From assembly GCF_014652695.1 (NCBI RefSeq), contig NZ_BMZH01000011.1, positions 1-64,000 of the forward strand: 64,000 bases of DNA. Reading direction: 5' to 3'. Made by a program: the position numbers and the translations under genes. Each line of letters opens with the position of its first letter. The stretch's first letter is position 1. This DNA comes from Algimonas arctica. GTDB lineage: Bacteria > Pseudomonadota > Alphaproteobacteria > Caulobacterales > Maricaulaceae. This document shows positions 26,261 through 34,036 of this stretch, in pieces. The notes under the pieces are model-generated. The model made no database searches. It had not been told where the DNA came from and saw only the letters and a list, made by a program, of their open reading frames with translations.

Positions 26261-26947
26261 TTACTCCGCAGCGGCGGGCGCGTCCGTCTCTTTCGGACGG
26301 GCAGGCGCACGGCGGCGACGTTTGGGTTTTTCGTCAGCGTCGGCTGTGGGGGCGTCTGTTGATGTGTCAGCCGATTTTTCAGCCACTTTGCGCGGTTTAC
26401 GCTTCGGCTTCTCTTCAACGACGACGGTCGGCGTGTCGCTAGACGCGGTCTCGTCCCGCGTTGCGGTGGGCTGATCGGATGTGTCGTCATCCCGGCGCGG
26501 ACGACGGGTGCGGGTCGGACGACGGGTCTCGCCCTCATCCGTCTCACTGCGGGTGTTATGGCTGTCGCCGCGCGAGTTTTGGGTCTCGTTGCGGTTGCTG
26601 TTATTATTATTGTTGGAATTATTATCGTTGCGATCATTCCGCTCATTGCGTTTGGCATCGCGGGCTTCGCGCGCTTCCCGTTCGGCTTCGCGTGCGGCTT
26701 CTTGCTCGTTCATAAGGCGCAGATAATGCTCCCCATGTTGGCGGAGGCTTTCGGCCTTGACCCGATTGCCCGCTAATTTGGCGTCGCTGGCGAGTTGGGT
26801 GTATTTTTCATAGATCGTGGACACATTGCCGCGAACTTTCACATCCGGTCCATTGGATTCCATGGATCGATTGGAATTGTTCCGGTTGTTGTTGCTATTG
26901 TTATTATTATTGCCGGTATTGCGATTACGGCCGCGTTGACGCTTCAT
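26261..26947 (-). CDS. DUF4167 protein with poly-Asn segments
   Basis: A 228-aa basic protein. The N-terminal K-R-Q-R-G-R-N-R and the V-R-G-N-V-x3-Y-E-K-Y-x2-L-A-x-D-A segment define DUF4167, a family confined mainly to alphaproteobacteria and commonly encoded next to prmC. Asn-rich low-complexity runs lie on both sides of the domain, and Arg/Glu-rich and Lys/Arg/Pro-rich tails follow, suggesting an RNA- or DNA-binding, largely disordered protein. ATG 26947 is chosen; the frame extends further without homologous content. Function is unknown. Confidence 0.8.
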   Translation of the reverse strand: MKRQRGRNRNTGNNNNNSNNNRNNSNRSMESNGPDVKVRGNVSTIYEKYTQLASDAKLAGNRVKAESLRQHGEHYLRLMNEQEAAREAEREAREARDAKRNERNDRNDNNSNNNNNSNRNETQNSRGDSHNTRSETDEGETRRPTRTRRPRRDDDTSDQPTATRDETASSDTPTVVVEEKPKRKPRKVAEKSADTSTDAPTADADEKPKRRRRAPARPKETDAPAAAE

Positions 26948-27083
26948 CGATTTTTCCTGAACACGCTTGGGACGACAAGGGGCGCGAATTGCCGCGCTAA
27001 GTCCATCCGTGAGTGGTTGGGTCGACGTGGAAACAGAAGTTCGGGACAGAATGTCCGGCGGATATCCAACCGTGTCGACTAAG

Positions 27084-27114
27084 TTTTGCCTAACACCCAA
27101 GCTTGTGATGTCAA
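27084..27114 (-). promoter_or_regulatory. Candidate promoter of the DUF4167 gene
   Basis: A perfect -35 hexamer TTGACA occurs on the minus strand at 27114-27109. A 17-base spacing would put the -10 around 27091-27086, which is only weakly conserved (AGGCAA). The position, about 140 bases before the start codon, is plausible. Confidence 0.35.
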
Positions 27115-27147
27115 AGCGGTTTTTCAGGCGGATTTGGTTTTATCCCC

Positions 27148-27161
27148 GACCGATATCGGTC
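27148..27161. other. Perfect 14-bp palindrome between prmC and the DUF4167 gene
   Basis: GACCGATATCGGTC is self-complementary. It lies a few bases after the prmC stop and about 35 bases upstream of the candidate promoter of the DUF4167 gene. It could be a weak terminator stem (GACCG-ATAT-CGGTC) or an operator. Confidence 0.4.
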
Positions 27162-27167
27162 TTGCGC

Positions 27168-28085
27168 TTAAATTTGGCCGCAAACGACGCGGTCAAGGCC
27201 CGCCGGGTCAAGGATAATCCGTACATGACGGTAGCCAGATGCCAGAAATAGGGTCCTGACTGCGTCGCCCTGATCAAAGCCGATCTCGACACCCAGCCAC
27301 CCCTCGGGTCGAAGAAATGCCCGCGCGCCGGGAATTAAAATCCGATACGGATCGAGTCCATCGACGCCGCCGTGCAGCGCGCCGTCAGGGTCATGTGCGC
27401 TGACTTCGCGGTCAAGCGCGGCCATGGCGGCGGTCGTGATATAAGGCGGATTGCTGAGGATCGCGTCGACGGGGCGGGCGGGAAGGTCATTAAACCAGTC
27501 AGACTGTAAGAATGTGAGGCGGTCCGTCACGCCATGCGCCTTCGCATTGCGCCGCGCGGTGCGGAGCGCGGCAGGGTCTCGGTCTGTCGCGAGCCCTGTC
27601 GCGTTCGGCCGTTCACAGAGCAGGGAAACCGCGAGCGCGCCGGACCCAGTGCCGAGGTCGATCAGGGACGGGGCCTTGATGTCGCGGATCGCCGTGAGGG
27701 CCGCGAGCAGTAACACTTCCGTATCCCCGCGCGGGGAGAGGACATGATCGACCGCGAAGCGGCGACCATAAAAGTCCCGCCAGCCCAAAATACGGTCCAC
27801 CGGTTCTCCGTTTAAGCGGCGATCCGTGGCAGCATTCAGGGCTTGGCGGTGTTCGGCGGGGACAGGTGCAGCCCCGGTCATGACATAGTCGGCGTGGGTC
27901 AAGCCGCTCAGGCCGAGCAGTAAGTCGAGCGCGTCCTCATCCGCAAAGGGGAGGTCCGCCGCCGCGAACTGTTGGGCCATGGCCCGTTTGATCGCGCGAT
28001 AGGTCAAACCCGAAGAGAGACTAGATGATGTGCGTTGATCCAGCGGGGACGGATCGTTTGACGGGGGAGGGGGAGGCGCGGACAT
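27168..28085 (-). CDS. prmC: Peptide chain release factor N5-glutamine methyltransferase
   Basis: A 305-aa SAM-dependent enzyme that methylates the Gln of the GGQ motif in release factors. The SAM-binding I-D-L-G-T-G-S-G-A, a later acidic D-R-D-P and the catalytic S-N-P-P-Y motif are present. An N-terminal helical domain precedes the methyltransferase domain, as expected for PrmC. The Pro/Ser-rich N-terminus (8 residues of M-S-A-P-P-P-P-P) is unusual, and the true start could be further in. prfA is not next to it; the neighbour DUF4167 gene follows it downstream. Confidence 0.9.
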   Translation of the reverse strand: MSAPPPPPSNDPSPLDQRTSSSLSSGLTYRAIKRAMAQQFAAADLPFADEDALDLLLGLSGLTHADYVMTGAAPVPAEHRQALNAATDRRLNGEPVDRILGWRDFYGRRFAVDHVLSPRGDTEVLLLAALTAIRDIKAPSLIDLGTGSGALAVSLLCERPNATGLATDRDPAALRTARRNAKAHGVTDRLTFLQSDWFNDLPARPVDAILSNPPYITTAAMAALDREVSAHDPDGALHGGVDGLDPYRILIPGARAFLRPEGWLGVEIGFDQGDAVRTLFLASGYRHVRIILDPAGLDRVVCGQI

Positions 28086-28121
28086 AGGCGCGCCATAAAG
28101 ACAGTTTAAGGTCTCGGCAAA

Positions 28122-28628
28122 TTAAGAGGCGGCGAGCGCCGCTTTGATTTTTGCGGCAATTAACGCGGCGTCATCGGCTTTGGTCACTTTGGACAACACA
28201 CGCGCGTCATCGACATCAACCAGCAAGAGCCAGCCTGTCTTGATCGCGCCGTCCAGTTCCGCACGAACGGCGGCTTCAACACCCGCGGCTGCGGCTTGGG
28301 CGTAGAAATTATCCGCATTTTTGTCCGTATAGTCGAGGGTCACGAATTCAACGCCCGGTATCGGGCCCATCGCTTGGACCGCTTTGATCTTCGGGTCGAG
28401 GATTTTGCAGCTGCTACACCAATCGGCATAGACGAGTACGGCTTTGGTCTTGGTTTCCACCTTCATCGTATCAGCGGTCATTGGCATGTCGTTCGTCGCC
28501 ATGGGCGCCTCAACGATTTGCACAACAGCGGAGGTTCCCGTGTCTGCGCTGTCTGTTGCATTAGAACAGGCGGTAAGCATCAGGGCAGCGCCAATGAGGC
28601 TGGCGGGTAGGATCAAGGCGTTTTTCAT
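28122..28628 (-). CDS. Thioredoxin-like lipoprotein
   Basis: A 168-aa protein with lipobox L-M-L-T-A-C (Cys 21). A thioredoxin fold contains W-C-S-S-C-K, where the two active-site cysteines sit in a C-x2-C with Ser-Ser between them. The fold ends in a beta-alpha unit, but the cis-proline loop region is less typical. It is probably a periplasmic disulfide exchange protein anchored in a membrane. The ATG at 28628 is preceded by GGAGA. An alpha/beta hydrolase gene lies upstream on the same strand. Confidence 0.8.
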   Translation of the reverse strand: MKNALILPASLIGAALMLTACSNATDSADTGTSAVVQIVEAPMATNDMPMTADTMKVETKTKAVLVYADWCSSCKILDPKIKAVQAMGPIPGVEFVTLDYTDKNADNFYAQAAAAGVEAAVRAELDGAIKTGWLLLVDVDDARVLSKVTKADDAALIAAKIKAALAAS

Positions 28629-28692
28629 GGGAGTCTCCAGTCTGTTGTATGTCCCATAGGCTGTTATTAGTCGGGCCTTCATCACAGGCGCG

Positions 28693-29436
28693 TCACAGTT
28701 GCGTCAGCACGGCGCTCAAAGCGGTCCAGAGGCGGTCCAAGTCCTGCGGACGGGACAGCGAATGATCGCCCCCTTTGACCACGGTGTAGCCAACCCGGTC
28801 GCTTGTCAGCGCGTTGATGATAAGGCGGGAGTGATCCGGGGAGACGACGGGATCGTCTGCGCCTTGTAGAATTTCAACAGGCCCTTCAAAGTCAATGGGT
28901 CCGTCGAGGATTTGCTGGGCGCGCCCATCCTCTATCAATGCCCGGGAATAGGCATAGGGTTCGTCATAATCAGACGGTTCATAGACGATGCCGTCCTCGA
29001 TCAGCATTTGGCGCTTATGATCGTCCCATCCGGCCCAGACCATTTTTTCGGTAAAGTCCGGTGCGGGGTTGATGAGGACAAGGCCTTTGACAGCGTCCGG
29101 GCGGGCTAGCGCCGCCAGCAGTGACGCCCAACCGCCCATTGAGGATCCAATTAGCACGGTCCCGCCCGTCCCGTACCGGTCGATCATCGCCGTCACGTCC
29201 GACGCCCAGCGCGAGATTGTGCCGTCCGTAAATTCGCCCTCGCTTTGGCCATGACCAAAATAATCGAACCGGATATAGGCTTGGCCAGCCGCTTCGCACT
29301 GATCCGCCAGAAAGACAGCTTTGCTGCCCTCCATGTCGGATTTCAGGCCGCCGCACCAAATGATCATCGGCCCGTGGCCGTCCACACGATGATAGGCGAG
29401 GTCTGTGCCCTGATGCTTGATGTACTGCGCGTCCAT
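28693..29436 (-). CDS. Alpha/beta hydrolase (ABHD10-like)
   Basis: A 247-aa serine hydrolase. The nucleophile elbow is G-S-S-M-G-G, an oxyanion-type W-C-G-G-L-K-S-D lies near the N-terminus, and D-D-P-V-V-S and G-G-D-H-S-L carry the likely Asp and His. It resembles bacterial relatives of ABHD10-type acyl-thioesterases. I use ATG 29436 because the family homology begins at D-A-Q-Y-I-K-H; an in-frame ATG at 29469 would overlap the divergent glycosyltransferase start. Substrate unknown. Confidence 0.8.
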   Translation of the reverse strand: MDAQYIKHQGTDLAYHRVDGHGPMIIWCGGLKSDMEGSKAVFLADQCEAAGQAYIRFDYFGHGQSEGEFTDGTISRWASDVTAMIDRYGTGGTVLIGSSMGGWASLLAALARPDAVKGLVLINPAPDFTEKMVWAGWDDHKRQMLIEDGIVYEPSDYDEPYAYSRALIEDGRAQQILDGPIDFEGPVEILQGADDPVVSPDHSRLIINALTSDRVGYTVVKGGDHSLSRPQDLDRLWTALSAVLTQL

Positions 29437-29450
29437 GCTACGGCCCTTTT

Positions 29451-30575
29451 GTGTCGAACGATCATCCATACAATGTCCTGCAGGTCTTGCCAGAGTTGGA
29501 TGCGGGCGGGGTAGAGCGCACGACCGTCGAAGTCGCGGATGCGTTAATCGCGGCGGGTCATGGGGCGTTTGTTGTCAGTGGCGGCGGGCGTTTGGTGCAC
29601 AAACTGACCAAGACCGGGGCGACACATTTTACCGCTAATGTCGGTTCGAAACGCCTGCTGAGCTATCCGTGGCGGGTCGCTGCGATTCGCAAATTGATCG
29701 TGATGAATAAGATTGATGTGGTCCATGCCCGCTCGCGCGCACCCGCATGGGCGGCGTGGCGCGCCGCGATCGCCGAAGGCGTGCCCTTTGTGACGACCTA
29801 TCACGGCATCTATAATGAGGGTTTTCCCGGTAAACGGCGCTATAATTCGATTATGGCGCGCGGCGATCTGGTGATTGCCAACTCGCAATTTACGGCGGAC
29901 CATATCAAAACCACGCATAAGACGCCGGAGGCGCGAATCCGGGTTATTCCACGCGGCGTCGACATGGCGATGTTTGATCCGAAAGCCGTGTCTCCGGGCC
30001 GAATCGAAGCGGTCTGGAACAAATGGCATATCAACCCGGATGACCGGGTGATTTTTCTGCCGGCGCGGCTGACGCGGTGGAAAGGGCAGACGGTTGCGAT
30101 CCGCGCCCTGTCGCGACTTCCTGAAGATACGGTGCTGGTCTGTGTGGGGGATCCGCAAGGGCGCGATGCCTATGTGGCGGAGCTACGCGCGCTGGCCGAC
30201 AAGCTTGGCGTCGCGGGACGATTGCGCATACCGGGTCACGAAGTGGATATGCCCGCCGCCTTTATGGCTGCGGATCGTGTCACCACACCGTCAACCGACC
30301 CGGAAGCGTTCGGACGCACGGCTGCGGAAGCCCAAGCGATGGGCCGCTGGGTTGTGGCCTCTAACCATGGCGGTGCCGTCGATGTGGTCGAAGACGGCGT
30401 CTATGGTGCCTTGGTGGAACCGGGCGATGATACGGCATTGGCGCGGGCCTTATTGGGCGTGCCCGGCACCTATGATCGGCAGGCGGCCCGCACCCGAATT
30501 GCCGACCGTTTTTCCAAGCAGGCGTTGCAGGCCGCAACCCTGATGGTCTACCGAGAGGCCCTTTCACGGCCATAA
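29451..30575 (+). CDS. Family-4 glycosyltransferase
   Basis: A 374-aa GT-B enzyme that transfers a sugar from a nucleotide donor, probably in surface polysaccharide or LPS synthesis. The N-terminal lobe begins L-P-E-L-D-A-G-G-V-E-R. The C-terminal lobe has the donor motif D-P-E-A-F-G-R-T-A-A-E-A-Q-A-M-G and an E-x7-E pattern typical of GT4. The start is GTG 29451. It diverges from the hydrolase gene with almost no gap. No other glycan genes are nearby. Confidence 0.85.
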   Translation: MSNDHPYNVLQVLPELDAGGVERTTVEVADALIAAGHGAFVVSGGGRLVHKLTKTGATHFTANVGSKRLLSYPWRVAAIRKLIVMNKIDVVHARSRAPAWAAWRAAIAEGVPFVTTYHGIYNEGFPGKRRYNSIMARGDLVIANSQFTADHIKTTHKTPEARIRVIPRGVDMAMFDPKAVSPGRIEAVWNKWHINPDDRVIFLPARLTRWKGQTVAIRALSRLPEDTVLVCVGDPQGRDAYVAELRALADKLGVAGRLRIPGHEVDMPAAFMAADRVTTPSTDPEAFGRTAAEAQAMGRWVVASNHGGAVDVVEDGVYGALVEPGDDTALARALLGVPGTYDRQAARTRIADRFSKQALQAATLMVYREALSRP

Positions 30576-30660
30576 GCGGTGAAAACACGGTAAAAACGGA
30601 CCATTTTGCCCCTGAATATGCTTGAAAACTGATACTATCACGGCCATATCCGGCCCTTGA

Positions 30661-30694
30661 GCGGGATTACCCGCAAACTATTGATCGCGCGATC
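30661..30694 (+). promoter_or_regulatory. infC leader structures
   Basis: Two paired elements lie immediately before the infC Shine-Dalgarno: a hairpin GCGGG-ATTA-CCCGC (30661-30674) and a perfect palindrome GATCGCGCGATC (30683-30694). They may tune initiation together with the unusual start codon. An upstream TACTAT (about 30633-30638) could be a -10. Confidence 0.4.
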
Positions 30695-30715
30695 GCTACC
30701 TAGGAGAGTTACCCC

Positions 30716-31255
30716 ATCGCCAGACGTCCCCATGCCGCCCAGCCGGCCAAGAAGCCAAAAGGCCCGCGTACCAACCGCGAAATCACATCCGCAAACGTTC
30801 TTCTTATTACTGAAGACGGCGAGAAGAGGGGCATTGTGCCACTCGCAGACGCGCTTGCCGCCGCGCAGCGTGCAGGGCTAGACTTGGTCGAAGTTGCTCC
30901 GGGCGAAACGCCTGTCTGTAAAGTGTTGGATTACGGTAAGATGCGCTTTGAAGCGCAGAAGAAAAAAGCGGCCAACCGCAAGAGCCAGCGTACATCGTCT
31001 CTGAAAGAGATTAAGATGCGCCCGAACATCGATACGCATGACTATATGGTCAAGACGAAGAAGATGAACGAATTCTTTGAACGCGGCGATAAAGTTAAAG
31101 TCACCGTTCGCTTCCGCGGCCGTGAAATGGCGCACATGGACCGGGGCACAAGCCTCCTCGCCCGTGTTCGCGATGATTTCGAAGAGACCGCCAAAGTCGA
31201 ATTCGCGCCAAAGACCGAAGGTCGGTTGATGGTTATGGTGATGGCGCCCCGCTAG
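30716..31255 (+). CDS. infC: Translation initiation factor IF-3 with an ATC start codon
   Basis: A 179-aa factor that keeps ribosomal subunits apart and proofreads the start codon on the 30S subunit. From the ATC at 30716 the frame gives A-R-R-P-H-A-A-Q-P, then [13 protein letters not shown] of the N-domain, a Lys-rich linker and a C-domain with [20 protein letters not shown] (30702-30708) is 7 bases upstream. The first ordinary start (ATG 30836) would remove most of the N-domain. Rare starts (AUU, AUC, AUA) in infC allow IF-3 to repress its own synthesis, a classical feature of this gene. Confidence 0.95.
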   Translation: MARRPHAAQPAKKPKGPRTNREITSANVLLITEDGEKRGIVPLADALAAAQRAGLDLVEVAPGETPVCKVLDYGKMRFEAQKKKAANRKSQRTSSLKEIKMRPNIDTHDYMVKTKKMNEFFERGDKVKVTVRFRGREMAHMDRGTSLLARVRDDFEETAKVEFAPKTEGRLMVMVMAPR

Positions 31256-31577
31256 ATTCGCGTCCCCGTAAGGGGTCTAAGGCTCGTAAAACGAGGCGTC
31301 GCAAATCTTGTTCTTCAGAACATGCGCCCCAAGGGGCGCACGTCTTTCGTCTGATTAAAGACATTTGTTACAGACACCCGAAATGCCCCTGCCTCGCAAA
31401 GAGCACGGCCAACACTTTACCTGCCCACCCGCTCTTGAAACGACTCTCAACTCCTGTATAGGCGCGAGCCTGCTCCTCTGAGGGGCCCGTGAGGGCTGTT
31501 CTTATGGGGTGGACGACGCAACCGGGCCAAAGTGGCATTTGCCCGGCCGTCGAGAACTCAAACGAACGGAGAAAACA
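31256..31577 (+). other. infC-rpmI intergenic leader with hairpins
   Basis: About 320 bases without a gene. A strong hairpin TGCGCCCC-AA-GGGGCGCA (31323-31340) lies early; it lacks a following T-run, so it may be an mRNA processing or attenuation structure. A second hairpin lies close to rpmI (31522-31546). An open frame to 31509 is only an extension of the L35 frame. A separate promoter for rpmI-rplT could lie here but I see no clear one. Confidence 0.5.
31522..31546 (+). promoter_or_regulatory. Hairpin upstream of rpmI (possible L20 autoregulatory site)
   Basis: CCGGG-(C)-CAAA pairs with TTTG-CCCGG around a GTGGCA loop, about 31 bases before the rpmI start. L20 is known to repress rpmI-rplT by binding the mRNA in this position in E. 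coli and Bacillus. That this hairpin does so here is inference. Confidence 0.4.
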
Positions 31578-31790
31578 ATGCCCAAGATGAAAACGAAGTC
31601 TGGAGCGAAGAAACGCTTTAAGATTACGAAAAGCGGCAAGGTCCTCGCGGGCCAAGCTGGTAAACGCCACGGTATGATCAAGCGGTCTAATGACCAGATC
31701 CGCCGCCTGCGCGGGACGGTCGTGATGGCCGATTGTGACGCCAAAGTCGTCAAAAAGAAATTCATGCCTTACGGCAAGAAGAAGAAATAG
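31578..31790 (+). CDS. rpmI: Ribosomal protein bL35
   Basis: A 70-aa basic large-subunit protein. The start [14 protein letters not shown] and the later [10 protein letters not shown] are family-typical. I use ATG 31578, with GGAGA upstream, rather than the open frame from 31509. It is followed by rplT, 12 bases away. Confidence 0.95.
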   Translation: MPKMKTKSGAKKRFKITKSGKVLAGQAGKRHGMIKRSNDQIRRLRGTVVMADCDAKVVKKKFMPYGKKKK

Positions 31791-31802
31791 GAGGGCGCAC
31801 AG

Positions 31803-32180
31803 ATGTCACGAGTTAAACGCGGCGTAACCAAGCACGCCCGCCACAAAAAAATTATCGACCAAGCCAAAGGCTATCGCGGTCGTCGTAAAAACACATTTCG
31901 TATGGCCAATCAGGCCGTCGAAAAAGCCGGCCAGTACGCCTATATCGGCCGTAAGCTGAAAAAGCGTCAGTTCCGCGCCCTGTGGATCCAACGGATCAAC
32001 GCAGCCGCTCGCGAACACGGTCTGACATATAGCCGCTTCATGGAAGGTCTCAGCAAAGCCGAGATTAGCCTTGATCGCAAAGTTCTGTCCGACATGGCCG
32101 CCAATGAGCCAGAAGCCTTTAAGGCGCTGGCTGAAACAGCCAAGAAGCACCACACGCAGCCGCACACAGTGTCTGCTTAA
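31803..32180 (+). CDS. rplT: Ribosomal protein bL20
   Basis: A 125-aa large-subunit protein that binds 23S rRNA early in assembly and controls its own operon. The arginine/lysine-rich N-terminal extension ([14 protein letters not shown]) and the globular domain with [13 protein letters not shown] are typical. A GGAGGG sequence precedes the ATG. A rho-independent terminator follows. Confidence 0.97.
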   Translation: MSRVKRGVTKHARHKKIIDQAKGYRGRRKNTFRMANQAVEKAGQYAYIGRKLKKRQFRALWIQRINAAAREHGLTYSRFMEGLSKAEISLDRKVLSDMAANEPEAFKALAETAKKHHTQPHTVSA

Positions 32181-32201
32181 GTCTTCTAATAAATTGAATT
32201 T

Positions 32202-32229
32202 GAAAGGCTCGCTTCGGCGGGCCTTTTTT
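32202..32229 (+). terminator. Rho-independent terminator of rplT
   Basis: AAAGGC-T-CGC pairs with GCG-G-GCCTTT around TTCG, followed by a T-run of seven. Confidence 0.85.
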
Positions 32230-32284
32230 TATGGGCGTTTCAGGGTGTTATCGCTAGGGTGTCGTGACCGGGCTGTGTCACCCC

Positions 32285-33817
32285 CTACTCTCGCTCCGCT
32301 CGCTCTGCCGCCACATTGCCGCGCAACCGTTCAATGACCCATTTATCGCCTGCGGTCTCTTTCCAGCGTGCGGCACTGTCGAGAACGCGGTCCGCATGTT
32401 CGAAGCGGTTTTCATAGATCAACGCCGGGATCATCATCATCGCCGCGTGCGGGAGGCGTAAGTGGGTGTTGCGCGCTTGAAGCCAATCCAGTGATATTTG
32501 CGCGCCAGGCGAGATGTTTTGCGTGACGGGCAAGCTGACCGCGACGCGAAATAAGTGCAATTCTGCATCATCAGGACGCGCGGCGAGGCCTTGAATCGCG
32601 GCGGCTTCGGCCGCGTCCCACAGGCTCTGCTCACTTTGCCGCTCTGAGACGCGGCCATAGGCGGTTTTGGCGCGTATTTTTAAGGCGCGTGCATGATCTG
32701 GGGTTCGCGCTAATATCCGGTCAATCGCGGCATCTGATCCGTCCCAATCTGTGACCCGCCACGCCCGAAGGGCCCGGGCGAGATCAAGCGCATTGGTCTC
32801 AACCGGCGCGGTGAGGCGCGCCCGCAGGGCGATCATCTGTTCATAGGTGAGGTCGGTATCCGGCCCGTGTGTCAGGACGAGCCGCAGGCGGTTTGCGATC
32901 AAAGCTTGCGGGCTTGGCGTGGTCGTGATGATGGCGGAGGCCGGGGCCGCAGCGGACGCCAACGGACCGAGCCGCACGCCGCCCCCTTCACGGATAATAT
33001 CTTCGCGCACCCGGGTTTCCAGAGGATCATAGCGCAGGCCGAACGCCTGCTCGAAACTATCTTCACTATCAATGTTTGGTGCCCAACCATCGACGAAACG
33101 GTGCACGCGCGCGAGGCCTTCGGGTTGATCCATGACGAAATGGGCCAGCGCCCAGCTTTGCCCGTAATAGATACGTTGCGCGCGAGACGGCGGTCCCGAT
33201 GAGGCGAACCGGAAATCCGGGTATTTCGCCATATTCTCGATCACCGTGCGCATCGGTAGCCAGGTTTGATTGTCTGTCAGCGGGTCTTGTTCTGGCAAAG
33301 CTCGCCCAAAGGTCGCGCGCCCATCCGCGCCCCGCGCATAGGTCGCATAATATTCTGCCAAGCCTTCCCCGAGCCAGACAGGTAATTTTCGGGCGTAACG
33401 TGTTTCTAAAATATGGTGGACCACCTCGTGGCGTAGCACCAAGCGCAATCCGTTGGGGTCCAGCGCGTTGGACAATAAATGACCGGGCTCGGTTCTGTGG
33501 CCGACAATAATGTCGTGCCCGGCCGCGCTTTGCAGATAAATCGCGGCTGTCACCCCGCCGGGCGTGATCGCTGCAAAGGTCTTGGGATCGTCAATGATAT
33601 TGAGGCGGAGGGGCTCGGTCACGACCGTTTGCGTCAGGCCTAAGTCTTCGATCACGGCGCGTTGGAATGTTTCTAAATCAGACAGAATGTCCGCGGCATC
33701 AACAGGCGCATCGGAGATGAGGGAAAAATTATCGGACTGCGCGGCGACGCCTTGCGCAAGAGCGCTCTGGGTCAAAGCGGCCCATACGAGCGTGATGAAG
33801 AAGAAAATGCGTGTCAT
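32285..33817 (-). CDS. Gluzincin-type metallopeptidase with helical repeat tail
   Basis: A 510-aa exported protein. A signal peptide (M-T-R-I-F-F-F-I-T-L-V-W ... A-L-A-Q) precedes a zinc site H-E-V-V-H (about residues 130-134) and, some 20 residues later, W-L-G-E-G-L-A-E-Y-Y, which supplies the third ligand; this is the gluzincin MA pattern. The second half is alpha-helical with TPR-like repeats (A-R-T-P-D-H-A-R-A-L-K and A-I-Q-G-L-A-A-R-P-D-D-A). The start is the ATG at 33817; a GTG at 33838 is possible. It has the shape of a periplasmic housekeeping peptidase with a substrate-docking tail; substrate unknown. Confidence 0.75.
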   Translation of the reverse strand: MTRIFFFITLVWAALTQSALAQGVAAQSDNFSLISDAPVDAADILSDLETFQRAVIEDLGLTQTVVTEPLRLNIIDDPKTFAAITPGGVTAAIYLQSAAGHDIIVGHRTEPGHLLSNALDPNGLRLVLRHEVVHHILETRYARKLPVWLGEGLAEYYATYARGADGRATFGRALPEQDPLTDNQTWLPMRTVIENMAKYPDFRFASSGPPSRAQRIYYGQSWALAHFVMDQPEGLARVHRFVDGWAPNIDSEDSFEQAFGLRYDPLETRVREDIIREGGGVRLGPLASAAAPASAIITTTPSPQALIANRLRLVLTHGPDTDLTYEQMIALRARLTAPVETNALDLARALRAWRVTDWDGSDAAIDRILARTPDHARALKIRAKTAYGRVSERQSEQSLWDAAEAAAIQGLAARPDDAELHLFRVAVSLPVTQNISPGAQISLDWLQARNTHLRLPHAAMMMIPALIYENRFEHADRVLDSAARWKETAGDKWVIERLRGNVAAERAERE

Positions 33818-34036
33818 GAAGTGATAGAGTAACGTCACTTTTGACGCGGATCAAATGACGGATGCGTTAGCCACGCCTGCGAATTGACATCCGGCCTTAC
33901 GGTCGGTATGGCCCGCTTTCTTTCGCGCAGACCTATTGTTTGCGCTCCGCGCTGTGCATGATGCAGACGGAGTCCCGGAGCCGACGAGTTTTCGTTCGCT
34001 GCGGCTCTTTGCGTTGTGCCGATGATGAGGTGAGCT

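Noticed and set aside
26560-26940. Repeated AAT/AAC-type triplets taken as a possible repeat array
   Set aside because: They encode poly-Asn in the DUF4167 gene; no direct-repeat/spacer structure, so not a CRISPR.
31509-31577. Earlier start for L35
   Set aside because: L35 proteins begin at M-P-K-M-K-T-K-S; the extension covers the leader hairpin.
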